The position numbers were made by a program, and so were the translations under genes. Below the pieces are notes generated by a model. That model had not been told where the DNA came from. It saw nothing but the letters and a program-made list of their open reading frames with translations, and ran no database searches. From Adenophora triphylla var. japonica (taxonomy: Eukaryota > Streptophyta > Magnoliopsida > Asterales > Campanulaceae): a stretch of 64,000 nucleotides of DNA. Shown in pieces: positions 10,547 through 21,710 of the stretch. Each line of letters starts with the position of its first letter. Positions within the stretch are counted from its first letter, which is position 1. The stretch is taken from assembly GCA_022495995.1 (NCBI GenBank), contig JAFEMH010002093.1, positions 186,001 through 250,000 of the forward strand, written 5' to 3'.

Positions 10547-12258
10547 CTCACTCTCCCTTAAAAAAAAGTCGTCCCGAATTTGAAATTCACTTACCTGAAT
10601 GATCAAATAACCCAGGATACTTCTCTCTCATCTCAGATTCCAATTCCCAAGTAGCTTCCTCAATAGTGTGATTTTTCCATAAAATTTTCACCACACAAAT
10701 ACTCTTGGTACGCAATTCCCGGACCTGCCACTCCAGAATCCTCAATGGTTCCTCCACGTAAGACATATCTGCCTAAACATCCTCGGGAGGAGAACTCAAG
10801 ACATGCGAAGGATCATAACAGTACTTCCGTAACATGGAGACATGGAATACATCATGGAGAGAAGAAAGAGATGGAGGTAGAGCCAATCGATAGGCTAACT
10901 CACCCACCTTCTCTAATACCTCGAATGGACCAACAAATCTAGGAGCCAACTTCCCTTTGTTACCAAACCTTTTAATCCCCGTCCTTGGTGAAATCTTCAA
11001 AAATACAAGATCACCCACCTGAAATGATAACTCCCTTCTTCTGTTATCAGCGTAGCTTTTCTAGCGATGGGCTGTCTTCAATCTGTCACAGATTACTTTA
11101 ATCTTCTCAGTTGAATCTCTAACCAAGTCTGGACCCCAAAGTCTCGCTTCACTAACCTCGTCCTAACACATTGGAGACCGAAATTTCCTCCCATACAGTG
11201 CCTCATATGGTGCCATCTCAATACTGGACTCATAGCTGTTATTATAGGCAAATGGTCTTCCCAAGATGAGTGGAAATCCATCACATAAGCCCGTAGCATA
11301 TCCTCAAGAATCTGAATGGTCCTCTCAGTCTGCCCATTGATCTTAGGATAAAATGTTGTGCTAAAACTCAACTTGGACCCCAAGGCTTCATGCAAAGCCC
11401 TCCAAAACCTCGAGGTGAATCTCGGATCCCTATCAGAAACAATGTTGACAGGTACTCCATGCAGACTCACAATCTCGCGTATGTACAACTGAGCCAATCT
11501 CTCCAATGAATACTTGGTTGAAACTGGTAGAAAATGAGCTGATTTGGTCAGTCTATCCACAATCACCCATATAGCATCCATCTTCCTCGAAGTAGGAGGT
11601 AATCCAGTCACAAAATCCATAGAAATACCCTCCCACTTCCATTCCGGAATATCCAGTGGTTGAAGTAACCCCGCAGGTGCTTGATGTTCAGCTTTGATTT
11701 GTTGACAAGTCAAACACTTTGATACGAACTCTGCAATCTCCTTTTTCATACCATTCCACCAATACACTCTCTTCAAGTCCTGATACATCTTGGTGCTTCC
11801 TGGATGAATAGCAAATCGGGATTTGTGGCCTTCCTCTAATACTTGCCTTTTGATTTCTGGTGAAGAAGGTACGCAAATCCTGCCTTTGAAGGTTAGAATC
11901 CCATCTTTGTTCAACCCAAACTCCCCGGTCTTTCCATCTTGTAATTTCTCCAAAATTTCCTTCAGTTCAGTATCATTCTGCTGAGCTTCTAAAAGATCCA
12001 CATATAGAGTAGGAACTGCTCTGACATTCACAAATAACATATCACCTCTCAATTCACGGGACACCAAAGATGATAAAAGAGCCTTACGGCTAATAAAATC
12101 AGCCACCACATTAGCCTTCCCTGGATGATAGGAGATGACACAATCATAGACCTTCAGCAACTCTAACCAACGCCTCTGCCTGTTGTTCAACTCCTTTTGG
12201 GTAAATCGGCATTTCAGACTCTATTGATCAGTGAATACCTAAAATTTTGCTCCATACA
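10547..12258 (-). pseudogene. Element C: RNase H end, integrase and chromodomain (broken)
   Basis: Read on the minus strand from 12258. RNase H tail [20 protein letters not shown], the zinc region [19 protein letters not shown] and CLTCQQIKAEH, integrase core MDAIWVIVDRLTKSAHF (first Asp), SDRDPRFTSRFWRALHEAL (second Asp) and NGQTERTIQILEDML (Glu). The core is open to about 11093, with frame changes near 11240 and 11060. A conserved C-terminal module VGPFEV...LPPSLSSLHDVFHVSMLRK follows at 11018-10773, then a stop and a chromodomain remnant (ILWKNHTIEEATWELESEM) to about 10620. The purine tract AAGGGAGAGTGAG (minus strand, 10547-10559) touches the LTR and is the PPT. The element is interrupted at 12263 by D. 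Confidence 0.85.
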
Positions 12259-12263
12259 AATAG

Positions 12264-14684
12264 TGTCATGACCCCAATATTAGGCACTATATTAGCACAC
12301 GTTGAGCACGTGAGGTTCGGGTGGTAATTTATCATTTTATGCATTTTATGCTATTAGTTGGCTTTATGTGTTCATTTCTATGCTTTGATGATTTATATGA
12401 AGTTAGGTTGATCATTAACTACCTTATGTGAGTTTAGGGTGAAAATGAATTAATTTTAATGCAAAAGGGTCTAAATGGAATAAAATATAAAGTGTGTAGT
12501 GACTTTATAATATTTGAATATTTAAAGTATTAAGTTATAAAGTTGTGAGGTGCTTTGTTGTAAAGTTGAATAGTTAAGGTTGTTAATTGTTAAGGTCAAG
12601 CCTTGGAGGAGCTTTAGTTGAATATCTCATCTTTATCCTTGTAATTAAACAAGAAACTTCATTTTTTAATTCCTTCTTCATCAGTATCATTTCTTACTCT
12701 CTAAAAGCCATGGAATTCCTAAAACCCTAACTATGTTCCAAAAATTTTAGACCCTTCAATACTTCTTCGTTTTCAAATCCATTTGCATCTTCTTGTTCGT
12801 GGTGACGAGGGGATCGCGTAGAGCCGGTCAAATAATTATTCCATTTCGCACTATTTATGTAAGTTATTATGATTTTCTTTCAAAAGTGTTCATTATATGA
12901 TTTTGTTGTTATGGATGGTGTAGAAATGGGTTTTGGTATTTTTAGAACATTTTTATTGAGTTGAAATTGTTTTGGGAAAAATTGAATGGAGTTGGTGATG
13001 GTGTAGTGATTGTAGTAGCAAATATATTGGTTAGAATTTATTTCATGGGTACATGACTTGATAGAAATGGTTGCATGGAAAAATGGAATCAAGTTTTGGT
13101 AATAAAATGCTTTTGGATAGTGTTGAATGTATTGGAAGGGGTATGGAATGGTTTGATCTTGGTTTTGGTCTTGTTTAGTACCTATTTTATGTCATTGAAA
13201 ATAGAGGATGTTGGTTTGGGTCAATTGGGAGTTTGGTTGCTGAAGTTGTTGCTGAATTCTGGTTTCTGGACAGAGGGCACGACTCGTGCTATGTGGCACG
13301 AGTGGTGCACGATTCGTCCATTGGTGATTTGCCTAAGTCGTGCCTATTTGAGGATGAGTGATTCTGGTGGGGTGTCAAAGGGGCACGAGTCGTGCCCTGG
13401 AGCACGAGTCGTGCCATGCCCTGCAGCCTCTGAAGAATTTTCCAAGGCCTAGAAACCTATTCAAACTAGAACATAATTGAACCCTCTTTAACTAAGATTA
13501 AAGTAGAACACTTTAGCTACACAATGATATCTTACTTGGTTAAAATGGAATTGTGGAAGGGGTTTAACTATTGTTCGGAAAATGCTTGGCAGTCTTGATT
13601 TGTAACTTAACCAAAGTGAATCCAACTTGGTAACTTGAGCTTGTACCTTTATAGAGGTTATGTATTATTGCATATTGATCATGTAGGGCTTGTTGAATAT
13701 ACATTGTAGCCTTACTTGAGTCCATATCCATGGTTTATGATTCCATTTGAGTATGAAATGGATTGTTGCACTATTGCATTTGTTTAAACATGAGTATGAA
13801 TGCCATGTTTACATTTTGTCATCATCCCTTTTGTGGATTCTTTTCAAGTAACTATTATGTGCTTGAACACGTGTTAAATCATCTGATGTTTGAGGGTATA
13901 ATGGAATACGATCACTTATGAGAAATTATTCCATAAGGTGCTCGGATTACATTATACCTGTGACCTATCCCCCTCTGTGGCCACAGACTGGGGCTCAACT
14001 TCTATGAATATGTGCAGTAAGTTCATAAGAATGTTGATGTCTTATATCTTCCCTAGAAAATGGGTTTTATAAGACGTGAATATGCACCAGCAGTTCACAA
14101 ATGAGTGGAGTTTTACTCCCACCGTTGTACAACTTATGATTCAGACAGGAAAGGTAAACAAAGGTAACGGAAGGTGTTTACTGTTTTACCTATGCGTGAG
14201 ATGTACCTTGTTATGTGTTGCATCTTACTTGGAATATTGTTGCATTCATAATAACTTATTGAGATTTGTTCTCACCCTTCTCCCTTTAATTTTTTAGATC
14301 GGCCTGAGACAGGAGGACCCGGCCAGTGAGGACGGGGAGGAGTTTGTACGAGTATTTTGGGTTATTGGGTATGTATTTACTAGATGGTATTTGTAGTTAC
14401 ATTTTGGTTTAACTCCTTGGTGGAGTTTGTATATATAAACACTTTGGTACAAACTTGACATTTGTGAACTTTTGTAATGTTGTAACTAAAGTTTGGTTTT
14501 TAAAGTGGTTTCATGTTTTGTTTCCTCCAAGTGGAGATGATTCAAGTTAGTACTTGAAAAGTATGGTTAAAGTTTGGTTTATTTTCAAGTTAAGTAAAAA
14601 GTTTTAAAATTTCTAGGTGGTCTGTCTTAGTTTGGGCCTCTCCAGCTCAGGACACGTGTTAGGTTTCGGGTCGGGGTGCCCACA
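12264..14684 (+). repeat. 5' LTR of element D
   Basis: It starts TGTCATGACC and ends GTGCCCACA. It pairs with 19289-21705 along its full length, with scattered substitutions that are densest in the first 80 bp. Palindromic GGCACGAGTCGTGCC-type words cluster at 13277-13425. TATATATAAA at about 14432-14441 is a plausible TATA box. Confidence 0.92.
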
Positions 14685-14686
14685 GT

Positions 14687-14698
14687 TGGTATCAGAGC
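14687..14698 (+). other. Primer-binding site of element D
   Basis: TGGTATCAGAGC, complementary to the 3' end of initiator methionine tRNA, lies 2 bases after the LTR. This is the standard primer site of plant chromoviruses. Confidence 0.95.
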
Positions 14699-14785
14699 CT
14701 CGTCTAGAGGTCAAGGGTAGATGTCTAGTTTAAGGGGGAGTGTGTGATAACTGACGCCGAGTGTTTGATGCAGGAGTTTATTCTA

Positions 14786-17700
14786 ATGGCCGGGAATGAG
14801 GATGATCAGCATCAGGCTCAGGGCAATGTTGGCAATGTTAGGGGTAATGACAATCCGAATGCTGAAATGATGAACATGTTCCGGGTCTTTTTGCAAAATA
14901 TGGCAACACAAGGGCAAGCACATCAGTATCAAGAGGGCAGACATGTGCATGGTTTGGAAAAGTTCATCAAGATGGCACCTCCAAGCTTTAATGGAGACCC
15001 AGATCCGGTGAAGGCGGAGAGATGGCTTGAATCTATGAACAAGATCTTCGCAGCAATGGAGAGCCCTGATGAGGAGAAAGTAAGGTGCACTGTTTTCAAG
15101 TTAGAGGGACCGGCAGAGCATTGGTGGCACATAGTGAAGGACAGTTGGGACCGAGACCATACACCCCAGACATGGGAGAACTTCACACGCAAGTTCCGGG
15201 ATCACTTTATTCCGATGGTGACAAGAGACAAAAAGGAGGTTGAGTTTCTTAGATTGGAGCAAGGGACAATGACCGTAGCACAATGCTCAGCAAAGTTTAC
15301 GGAGCTAGCTCGCTATTGTCCACATTTGGTGCTGGAAGAGGAGAGACGGGTATACCGGTTCGTGAAAGGGTTAAGGCTGGAGTTTCGGAAGCAATTATTG
15401 ACACACGACTTCACGGATTTTCAAGCAACTGTGAATAGATCCTACAGAATAGAGAATGATATTGAGGAGCATAGAGGCAAGTCTGAAGGTGCAAGTGGAA
15501 GTAAGCAGAGATTCCAAGGTCAAGGTCAAGGTCAAAGATCAGGTCAGAATAGAGGGCAACCAAGGTCTTCAGCTTCGGGGTTAGCAAGAGGAGGAAATGT
15601 GGCAGCTCCGGCAGCTCGTCTTACTTCAAGTCAGTTTGGGATTGAATGTGGTTTTTGCAAAAGGATGGGTCATTCGGAAGATAAGTGTTGGAGTAAGCAA
15701 TGGAAGTGTTTGAATTGTGGAGAAATGGGACACTACAAGAAAAATTGTCCTAAATTTCATCAGAGGCAAGCTTCGGGTACTGGTCAAGGGGGACAAAGAA
15801 GTGGAGTGAAAAGAGACAACGAGGGGAAACCAAAAGATAAAGTTCAGGGCCGAGTGTTTGCCTTGGGTAGAGGAGAAGTGGATCCTAATGCCGTCATTAG
15901 AGGTATTTTCCCTGTCTCAGGAGTTAAGGCCCGCATCCTTATAGATCCCGGGTCTTCTCATTCATTTGTGGCATCCCATTTTGCATTTGCATTACATAAA
16001 CTACCTGACTTTATGCCTATGCGCTTGAGGTTTCAACTCCTATGGGAGAGTGCCTCACTTCTTCTTTGGTTTATAATGGTTGTGATATGCAAATTTGTGG
16101 GCATGTTTTGCCGGTGGATTTAGTAGAGTTACAAATCTGGGACTTTGATGTCATTCTTGGTATGGACTGGTTGAGTCATTACCATGCTTTGGTAGATTGT
16201 CGTAGAAATAGGGTCTCATTTGATATGCCTGATATGCCTACTTTTGTTTTTGATGCGGACAAATATATGTTTGGCATTCATGTTATTTCTGCTTTAAAGG
16301 CTAGAAAAATGCTTTCTAAAGGGTGTGCGGGGTATTTGGCTTTTGTGGTAGATTCCAGTAAGTAAACCCCTGATTTAGCTCATGTCCCCGTTGTAAGTAA
16401 ATTTGGTGATGTGTTTTCCATCGAGTACTCTATGCCTCCGGATCGTGAGGTAGAGTTTTGTATTGACTTAGTGCCCGGTACCTCACCTATCTCTAAAGTG
16501 CCCTATAGAATGGCTCCTGCTGAGTTGAAGGAGTTAAAGACTCAGTTGCAAGAGTTGTTAGACCGGGGATTTATCCGTCCAAGTTTGTCACCGTGGGGAG
16601 CACCTGTTTTGTTTGTCCGCAAGAAGGATGGCACCTTGAGATTGTGTATAGATTACCGTTTGTTGAATCAAGCAACCATAAAGAACAAATATCCTCTCCC
16701 GCACATTGATGACTTGTTTGATCAACTCCAAGGTTCCGTTATCTACTCAAAGCTTGATTTGAGAAGCGGATACCATCAGTTGAAGATTAGACCCGATGAC
16801 ATTTCCAAGATAGCTTTCAGAACGAGATATGGTCACTATGAGTTTGTGGTTATGCCTTTTGGTTTGACTAACACTCCGACCGTATTTATGGATATAATGA
16901 ACCTTATCTTCAAGCTGTACCTTGATAGCTTTGTCGTGGTTTTCATTGACGACATCCTTGTTTATTCCAAGTCCCGGGAAGAACATGAGAATCATTTGAG
17001 GATTGTGTTATCTCTTCTTCGTGAGAAGCAGTTGTTTGCCAAGTTTAGCAAGTGCGAGTTTTGGCTTGAGCAGATATCTTTCTTGGGGCACGTGGTTTCT
17101 AGTTCGGGGATATCCATGGATCCTTCCAAAATTAAAGCCGTTGTCAATTGGAAACAACCTTCAACTGTGACAGAAGTTCAGAGTTTTCTTGGTTTGGCGG
17201 GGTATTACAGAAGGTTCATAGAGGGTTTTTCTCGTATTGCTACTCTGTTGACAAGACTAACTCGGAAGGATGTACCTTTTGTATGGGATTCCAAATGTGA
17301 AGCTAGTTTTGATGAGTTGAAGAAAAGATTGACATCAGCTCCTGTTCTTACTCTTCCGGATGGTTGCGAGAATTTTGTCATCTTCAGTGATGCCTCGAAA
17401 GAAGGTTTGGGATGTGTTCTAATGCAAGGTGGGAAAGTGATTGCTTATGCCTCTCGGAAGTTGTCACCGGCTGAACAGAACTACCCTATCCATGACATGG
17501 AATTGGCTGCGATTGTGTTTGCGTTGCATAAGTGGAAACACTATCTTTATGAGGCGAGATTTGAGATCTTCACTGACCATAAGAGCTTGAAGTATTTGTT
17601 TACACAAAAGGAGTTGAATAACCGGAAAAGAAGGTGGTTAGAGTTATTGAAAGATTATGATTGTGTGATTTCGTATCATTCGGGGAAAGCAAATGTTGTT

Positions 17701-19254
17701 GCGGATGCGATTAGCCGAAAGGCTTACTTGTCAACTTTGAGTTCCCGAGAGTCAAGACATGAGTTAATTTTTGCGAATGTCCGAGCCGTTCCAACTTTGT
17801 ATGGATATTTGATGGAAGCTCAAAAAATTGATCCGGAGTTGAAGAAAATTTTGGGGCAAGTTCAAGATGGTAAAGCCGGGGAATTTGCATTGAATAGAGA
17901 TGGAATCCTAACTTTCCAAGGCCGGATTTGTGTTCCTTCATTACCGGAGATCAAGAAGCGGGTTCTAGAGGATGGTCATAAGTCTAAGTTTGCCATTCAT
18001 CCGGGTAGTACGAAGATGTACCAAGACATAAAATGAGGATATTGGTGGAATGGGATGAAGAGAGAGATAGCGGATTTCGTGTCTAAACGTTTAACTTGTC
18101 AACAAGTCAAATCCAAGCATCAGAGACCGGCGGGACTACTTCAACCTTTAGACATTCTGGAGTTGAAATGGGAAGGGATTTCAATGGATTTTGTAACCGG
18201 TTTGCCTCTTACCGCGAAGAAGATGGATGCTATTTGGGTTATCGTGGATAGATTGACGAAGTCTACTCATTTTCTTCCCGTGTCAACTAAGTTTTCGATG
18301 GAGAGGTTAGCACAGTTGTATATGAAGGAGATTGTTAGACTTCATGGAGTTCCAGTTAGCATTGTTTCAGATAGAGATCCGAGATTTACTTCTAGATTTT
18401 GGAGAGCATTACATGAAGCTTTGGGATCTAAATTATGTTTTAGCACGACGTTTCATCCTCAAACAGATAGGCAGACAGAACGCACTATTCAGATACTTGA
18501 GGATATGCTTCGAGCTTGTGTGAGGGATTTTCAGTTGTCTTGGGAGGATCATCTACCATTGGTTGAGTTCGCCTACAACAACAGTTATCAATCTAGCATT
18601 GAGATGGCTCCTTATGAAGCGTTGTATGGTAGGAAGTGCAGATCTCCTATGTGTTGGGATGAGGTTGGTGAAGCAAAGCTTTGGGGTCCGAATTTGGTTA
18701 GAGATTCAACGGAGAAAATCAAGGTGATCCGAGAGGTGATCCGAGTTCGGTTGAAGACGGCTCAGAGTAGGCAAAAGAGCTACGCCGACAATAGAAGATG
18801 GGACTTATCTTTCCAAGTTGGTGACCTAGTGTTCTTGAAGATTTCTCCTCGGACTGGGACAAAAAGGTTTGGGAATAAAGGGAAACTAGCTCCAAGGTTC
18901 GTCGGGCCATTTGATATTATAGAAAAGATTGGGGAACTAGCTTACCGTTTAGCGTTGCCTCCATCCTTCTCCTTACTTCATGACGTGTTCCATATTTCTA
19001 TGTTGAGGAAATATTGCCACGATCCCTCCCACATTTTGAGTTCACCTCCCGAAGAGATTCAAACAGATATGTCCTATGTTGATGAACCGTTGAGAGTATT
19101 GGAGTTCCAAGTTAAAGAGTTGAGAACCAAAAGCATCCCGGTAGTAAAAATTCTATGGAGGAATCATACCGTTGAAGAGGCTACGTGGGAGCTAGAGTCG
19201 GAGATGAGAGAAAGGTACCCTTCGTTGTTTGAGAGTGCAAGTAAGTTTACCTAA
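14786..19254 (+). pseudogene. gag-pol of Tekay element D (one frameshift, two stops)
   Basis: Gag starts at ATG 14786 (MAGNEDDQHQ). The retrotransposon gag domain (PSFNGDPDPVKAERWLE...HFIPMVTRDKKEVEF) is followed by two CCHC knuckles, CGFCKRMGHSEDKC and CLNCGEMGHYKKNC. The protease has ILIDPGSSHSFVA, with Pro in the usual Ser/Thr place. A frameshift near 16020 moves into the pol frame, and TAA at 16363 interrupts the protease-RT linker. RT (FIDDIL) and RNase H ([15 protein letters not shown]) are open from 16411 to 18033. TGA at 18034 precedes integrase (18055-19254), which keeps its D, D, E residues; its zinc region reads RLTCQQ where C has CLTCQQ, so one zinc Cys is lost. A chromodomain (KILWRNHTVEEATWELE) ends the protein. 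Confidence 0.93.
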
Positions 19255-19273
19255 AATTCGGGGCGAATTTTAT

Positions 19274-19288
19274 TTAAGGGAGAGTGAG
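19274..19288 (+). other. Polypurine tract of element D
   Basis: TAAGGGAGAGTGAG directly precedes the 3' LTR. The same tract occurs on the minus strand in element C, which supports common descent. Confidence 0.85.
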
Positions 19289-21705
19289 TGTCACGACCCC
19301 AATATTAGGCACTATTTTAGCACACGTTGAGCACGTAGGGTTTGGGTGGTAATATATCATTTTATGCATTTTATGCTATTAGTTGGCTTTATGTGTTCAT
19401 TTCTATGCTTTGATGATTTATATGAAGTTAGGTTGATCATTAACTACCTTATGTGAGTTTAGGGTGAAAATGAATTAATTTTAATGCAAAAGGGTCTAAA
19501 TGGAATAAAATATAAAGTGTGTAGTGACTTTATAATATTTGAATTTTTAAAGTATTAAGTTATAAAGTTGTGAGGTGCTTTGTTGTAAAGTTGAATAGTT
19601 AAGGTTGTTAATTGTTAAGGTCAAGCCTTGGAGGAGCTTTAGTTGAATATCTCATCTTTATCCTTGTAATTAAACAAGAAGCTTCATTTTTTAATTCCTT
19701 CTTCATCAGTATCATCTCTTACTCTCTAAAAGCCATGGAATTCCTAAAACCCTAACTATGTTCTAAAAATTCTACACCCTCAATACTTCTTCATTTTCAA
19801 ATCCGTTTGCATCTTCTTGTTCGTGGTGACGAGGGGATCGCGTAGAGCCGGTCAAATAATTATTCCATTTCGTACTATTTATGTAAGTTATTATGATTTT
19901 CTTTCAAAAGTGTTCATTATATGATTTTGTTGTTATGGATAGTGTAGAAATGGGTTTTGGTATTTTTAGAACATTTTTATTGAGTTGAAATTGTTTTGGG
20001 AAAAATTGAATGGAGTTGGTGATGGTGTAGTGATTGTAGTAGACAATATATTGGTTAGAATTTATTTCATGGGTTAATGACTTGATAGAAATGGTTGGAT
20101 GGAAAAATGGAATCAAGTTTGGTAATAAAATGCTTTTGGGTAGTGTTGAAATGTATTGAAAGGGGTATGGAATGGCGTGGTCTTGGTTTTGGTCTTGTTT
20201 AGTACCTATTTTATGTCATTGAAAACAGAGGATGTTGGTTTGGGTCAATTGGGAGTTTGGTTGCTGAAGTTGTTGCTGAATTCTGGTTTCTGGACAGAGG
20301 GCATGACTCCTGCTCTGTGGCACGAGTGGTGCACGAGTCGTCCCTTGGTGATTTGCCTAAGTCGTTCCTATTTGAGGACGAGTGATTCTGGTGGGGTGTC
20401 AAAGGGGCACGAGTCGTGCCCTGGGGCACGAGTCGTGCCATGCCCTGCAGCCTCTGAAGAATTTTCCAAGGCCTAGAAACCTATTCAACCTAGAACATAA
20501 TTGAACCCTCTTTAACTAAGATTAAAGTAGAACACTTTAGCTACACAATGATGTCTTACTTGGTTAAAATGGAATTGTGGAAGGGGTTTAAATATTGTTC
20601 GGAAAATGCTTGGCAGTCTTGATTTGTAACTTAACCAAAGTGAATCCAACTTGGTAACTTGAACTTGTACCTTTATAGAGGTTATGTATTATTGCATATT
20701 GATCATGTAGGGCTTGTTGAATATACATTGTAGCCTTACTTGAGTCCATATCCATGGTTTATGATTCCATTAGAGTATGAAATGGATTGTTGCACTATTG
20801 CATTTGTTTAAACATGAGTATGAATGCCATGTTTACATTTTGTCATCCCTTTTGTGGATTCTTTTCAAGTAACTATTATGTGCTTGAACACGTGTTAAAT
20901 CAGCTGCTGTTTGGGGGTATAAAGGAATACGATCACTTATGAGAAATTGTTCCATAAGGTGCTCGGATTACATTATACCTGTGACCTATCCCCCTCTGTG
21001 GCCATAGACTGGGGCTCAACTTCTATGAATATGTGAAGTAAGTTCATAAGAATGTTGATGTCTTATATCTTCCCTAGAAAATGGGTTTTATAAGACGTGA
21101 ATATGCACCAGCAGTTCACAAATGAGTGGAGTTTTACTCCCGCCGTTGTACAACTTATTATTCAGACGGGAAAGGTAAACAAAGGTAACGGAAGATGTTT
21201 ACAGTTTTACCTATGCGTGAGATGTACCTTGTTATGTGTTGCATCTTACTTGGCATATTGTTGCATTCATAATAACTTATTGAGATTTATTCTCACCCTT
21301 CTCCCTTTAATTTTTTAGATCGGCCTGAGACAGGAGTACCCGGCTAGTGAGGATGGGGAGGAGTTTGTACGAGTATTTTGGGTTGTTGGTTATGTATGTA
21401 CTAGATGGGATTTGTAGTTACATTTTGGTTTAACTCCTTGGTGGAGTTTGCATATATAAACACTTTGGTACAAACTTGACATTTGTGAACTTTTGTAATG
21501 TTGTAACTAAAGTTTGGTTTTTAAAGTGGTTTCATGTTTTGTTTCCTCCAAGTGGAGATGATTCAAGTTAGTACTTGAAAAATATGCTTAAAGTTTGGTT
21601 TATTTTCAAGTTAAGTAAAAAGTTTTAAAATTTCCAGGTGGTCTGTCTTAGTTTGGGCCTCTCCAGCTCAGGACACGTGTTAGGTTCCGGGTCGGGGTGT
21701 CCACA
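19289..21705 (+). repeat. 3' LTR of element D
   Basis: It starts TGTCACGACC and ends GTGTCCACA, followed by the AAGAG target copy. The palindrome cluster is present at about 20300-20440. Confidence 0.92.
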
Positions 21706-21710
21706 AAGAG

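Larger units (their letters stand above)
12264..21705 (+). mobile_element. Tekay-type Ty3 retrotransposon D, complete, nested in C
   Basis: Two LTRs of 2421 and 2417 bp bound a primer site, a gag-pol region and a PPT. The 5-bp target duplication is AATAG (12259-12263) and AAGAG (21706-21710), one substitution apart. Joining the flanks restores the KWKH-Y-LYG reading of the RNase H of C, which proves the nesting. D reads rightward, opposite to C. The coding region has one frameshift and two stops, so it is not autonomous as given. Confidence 0.92.

Noticed and set aside
14684..14700. tRNA gene
   Set aside because: TGGTATCAGAGC is only the primer-binding site complementary to a tRNA end; no cloverleaf is present.
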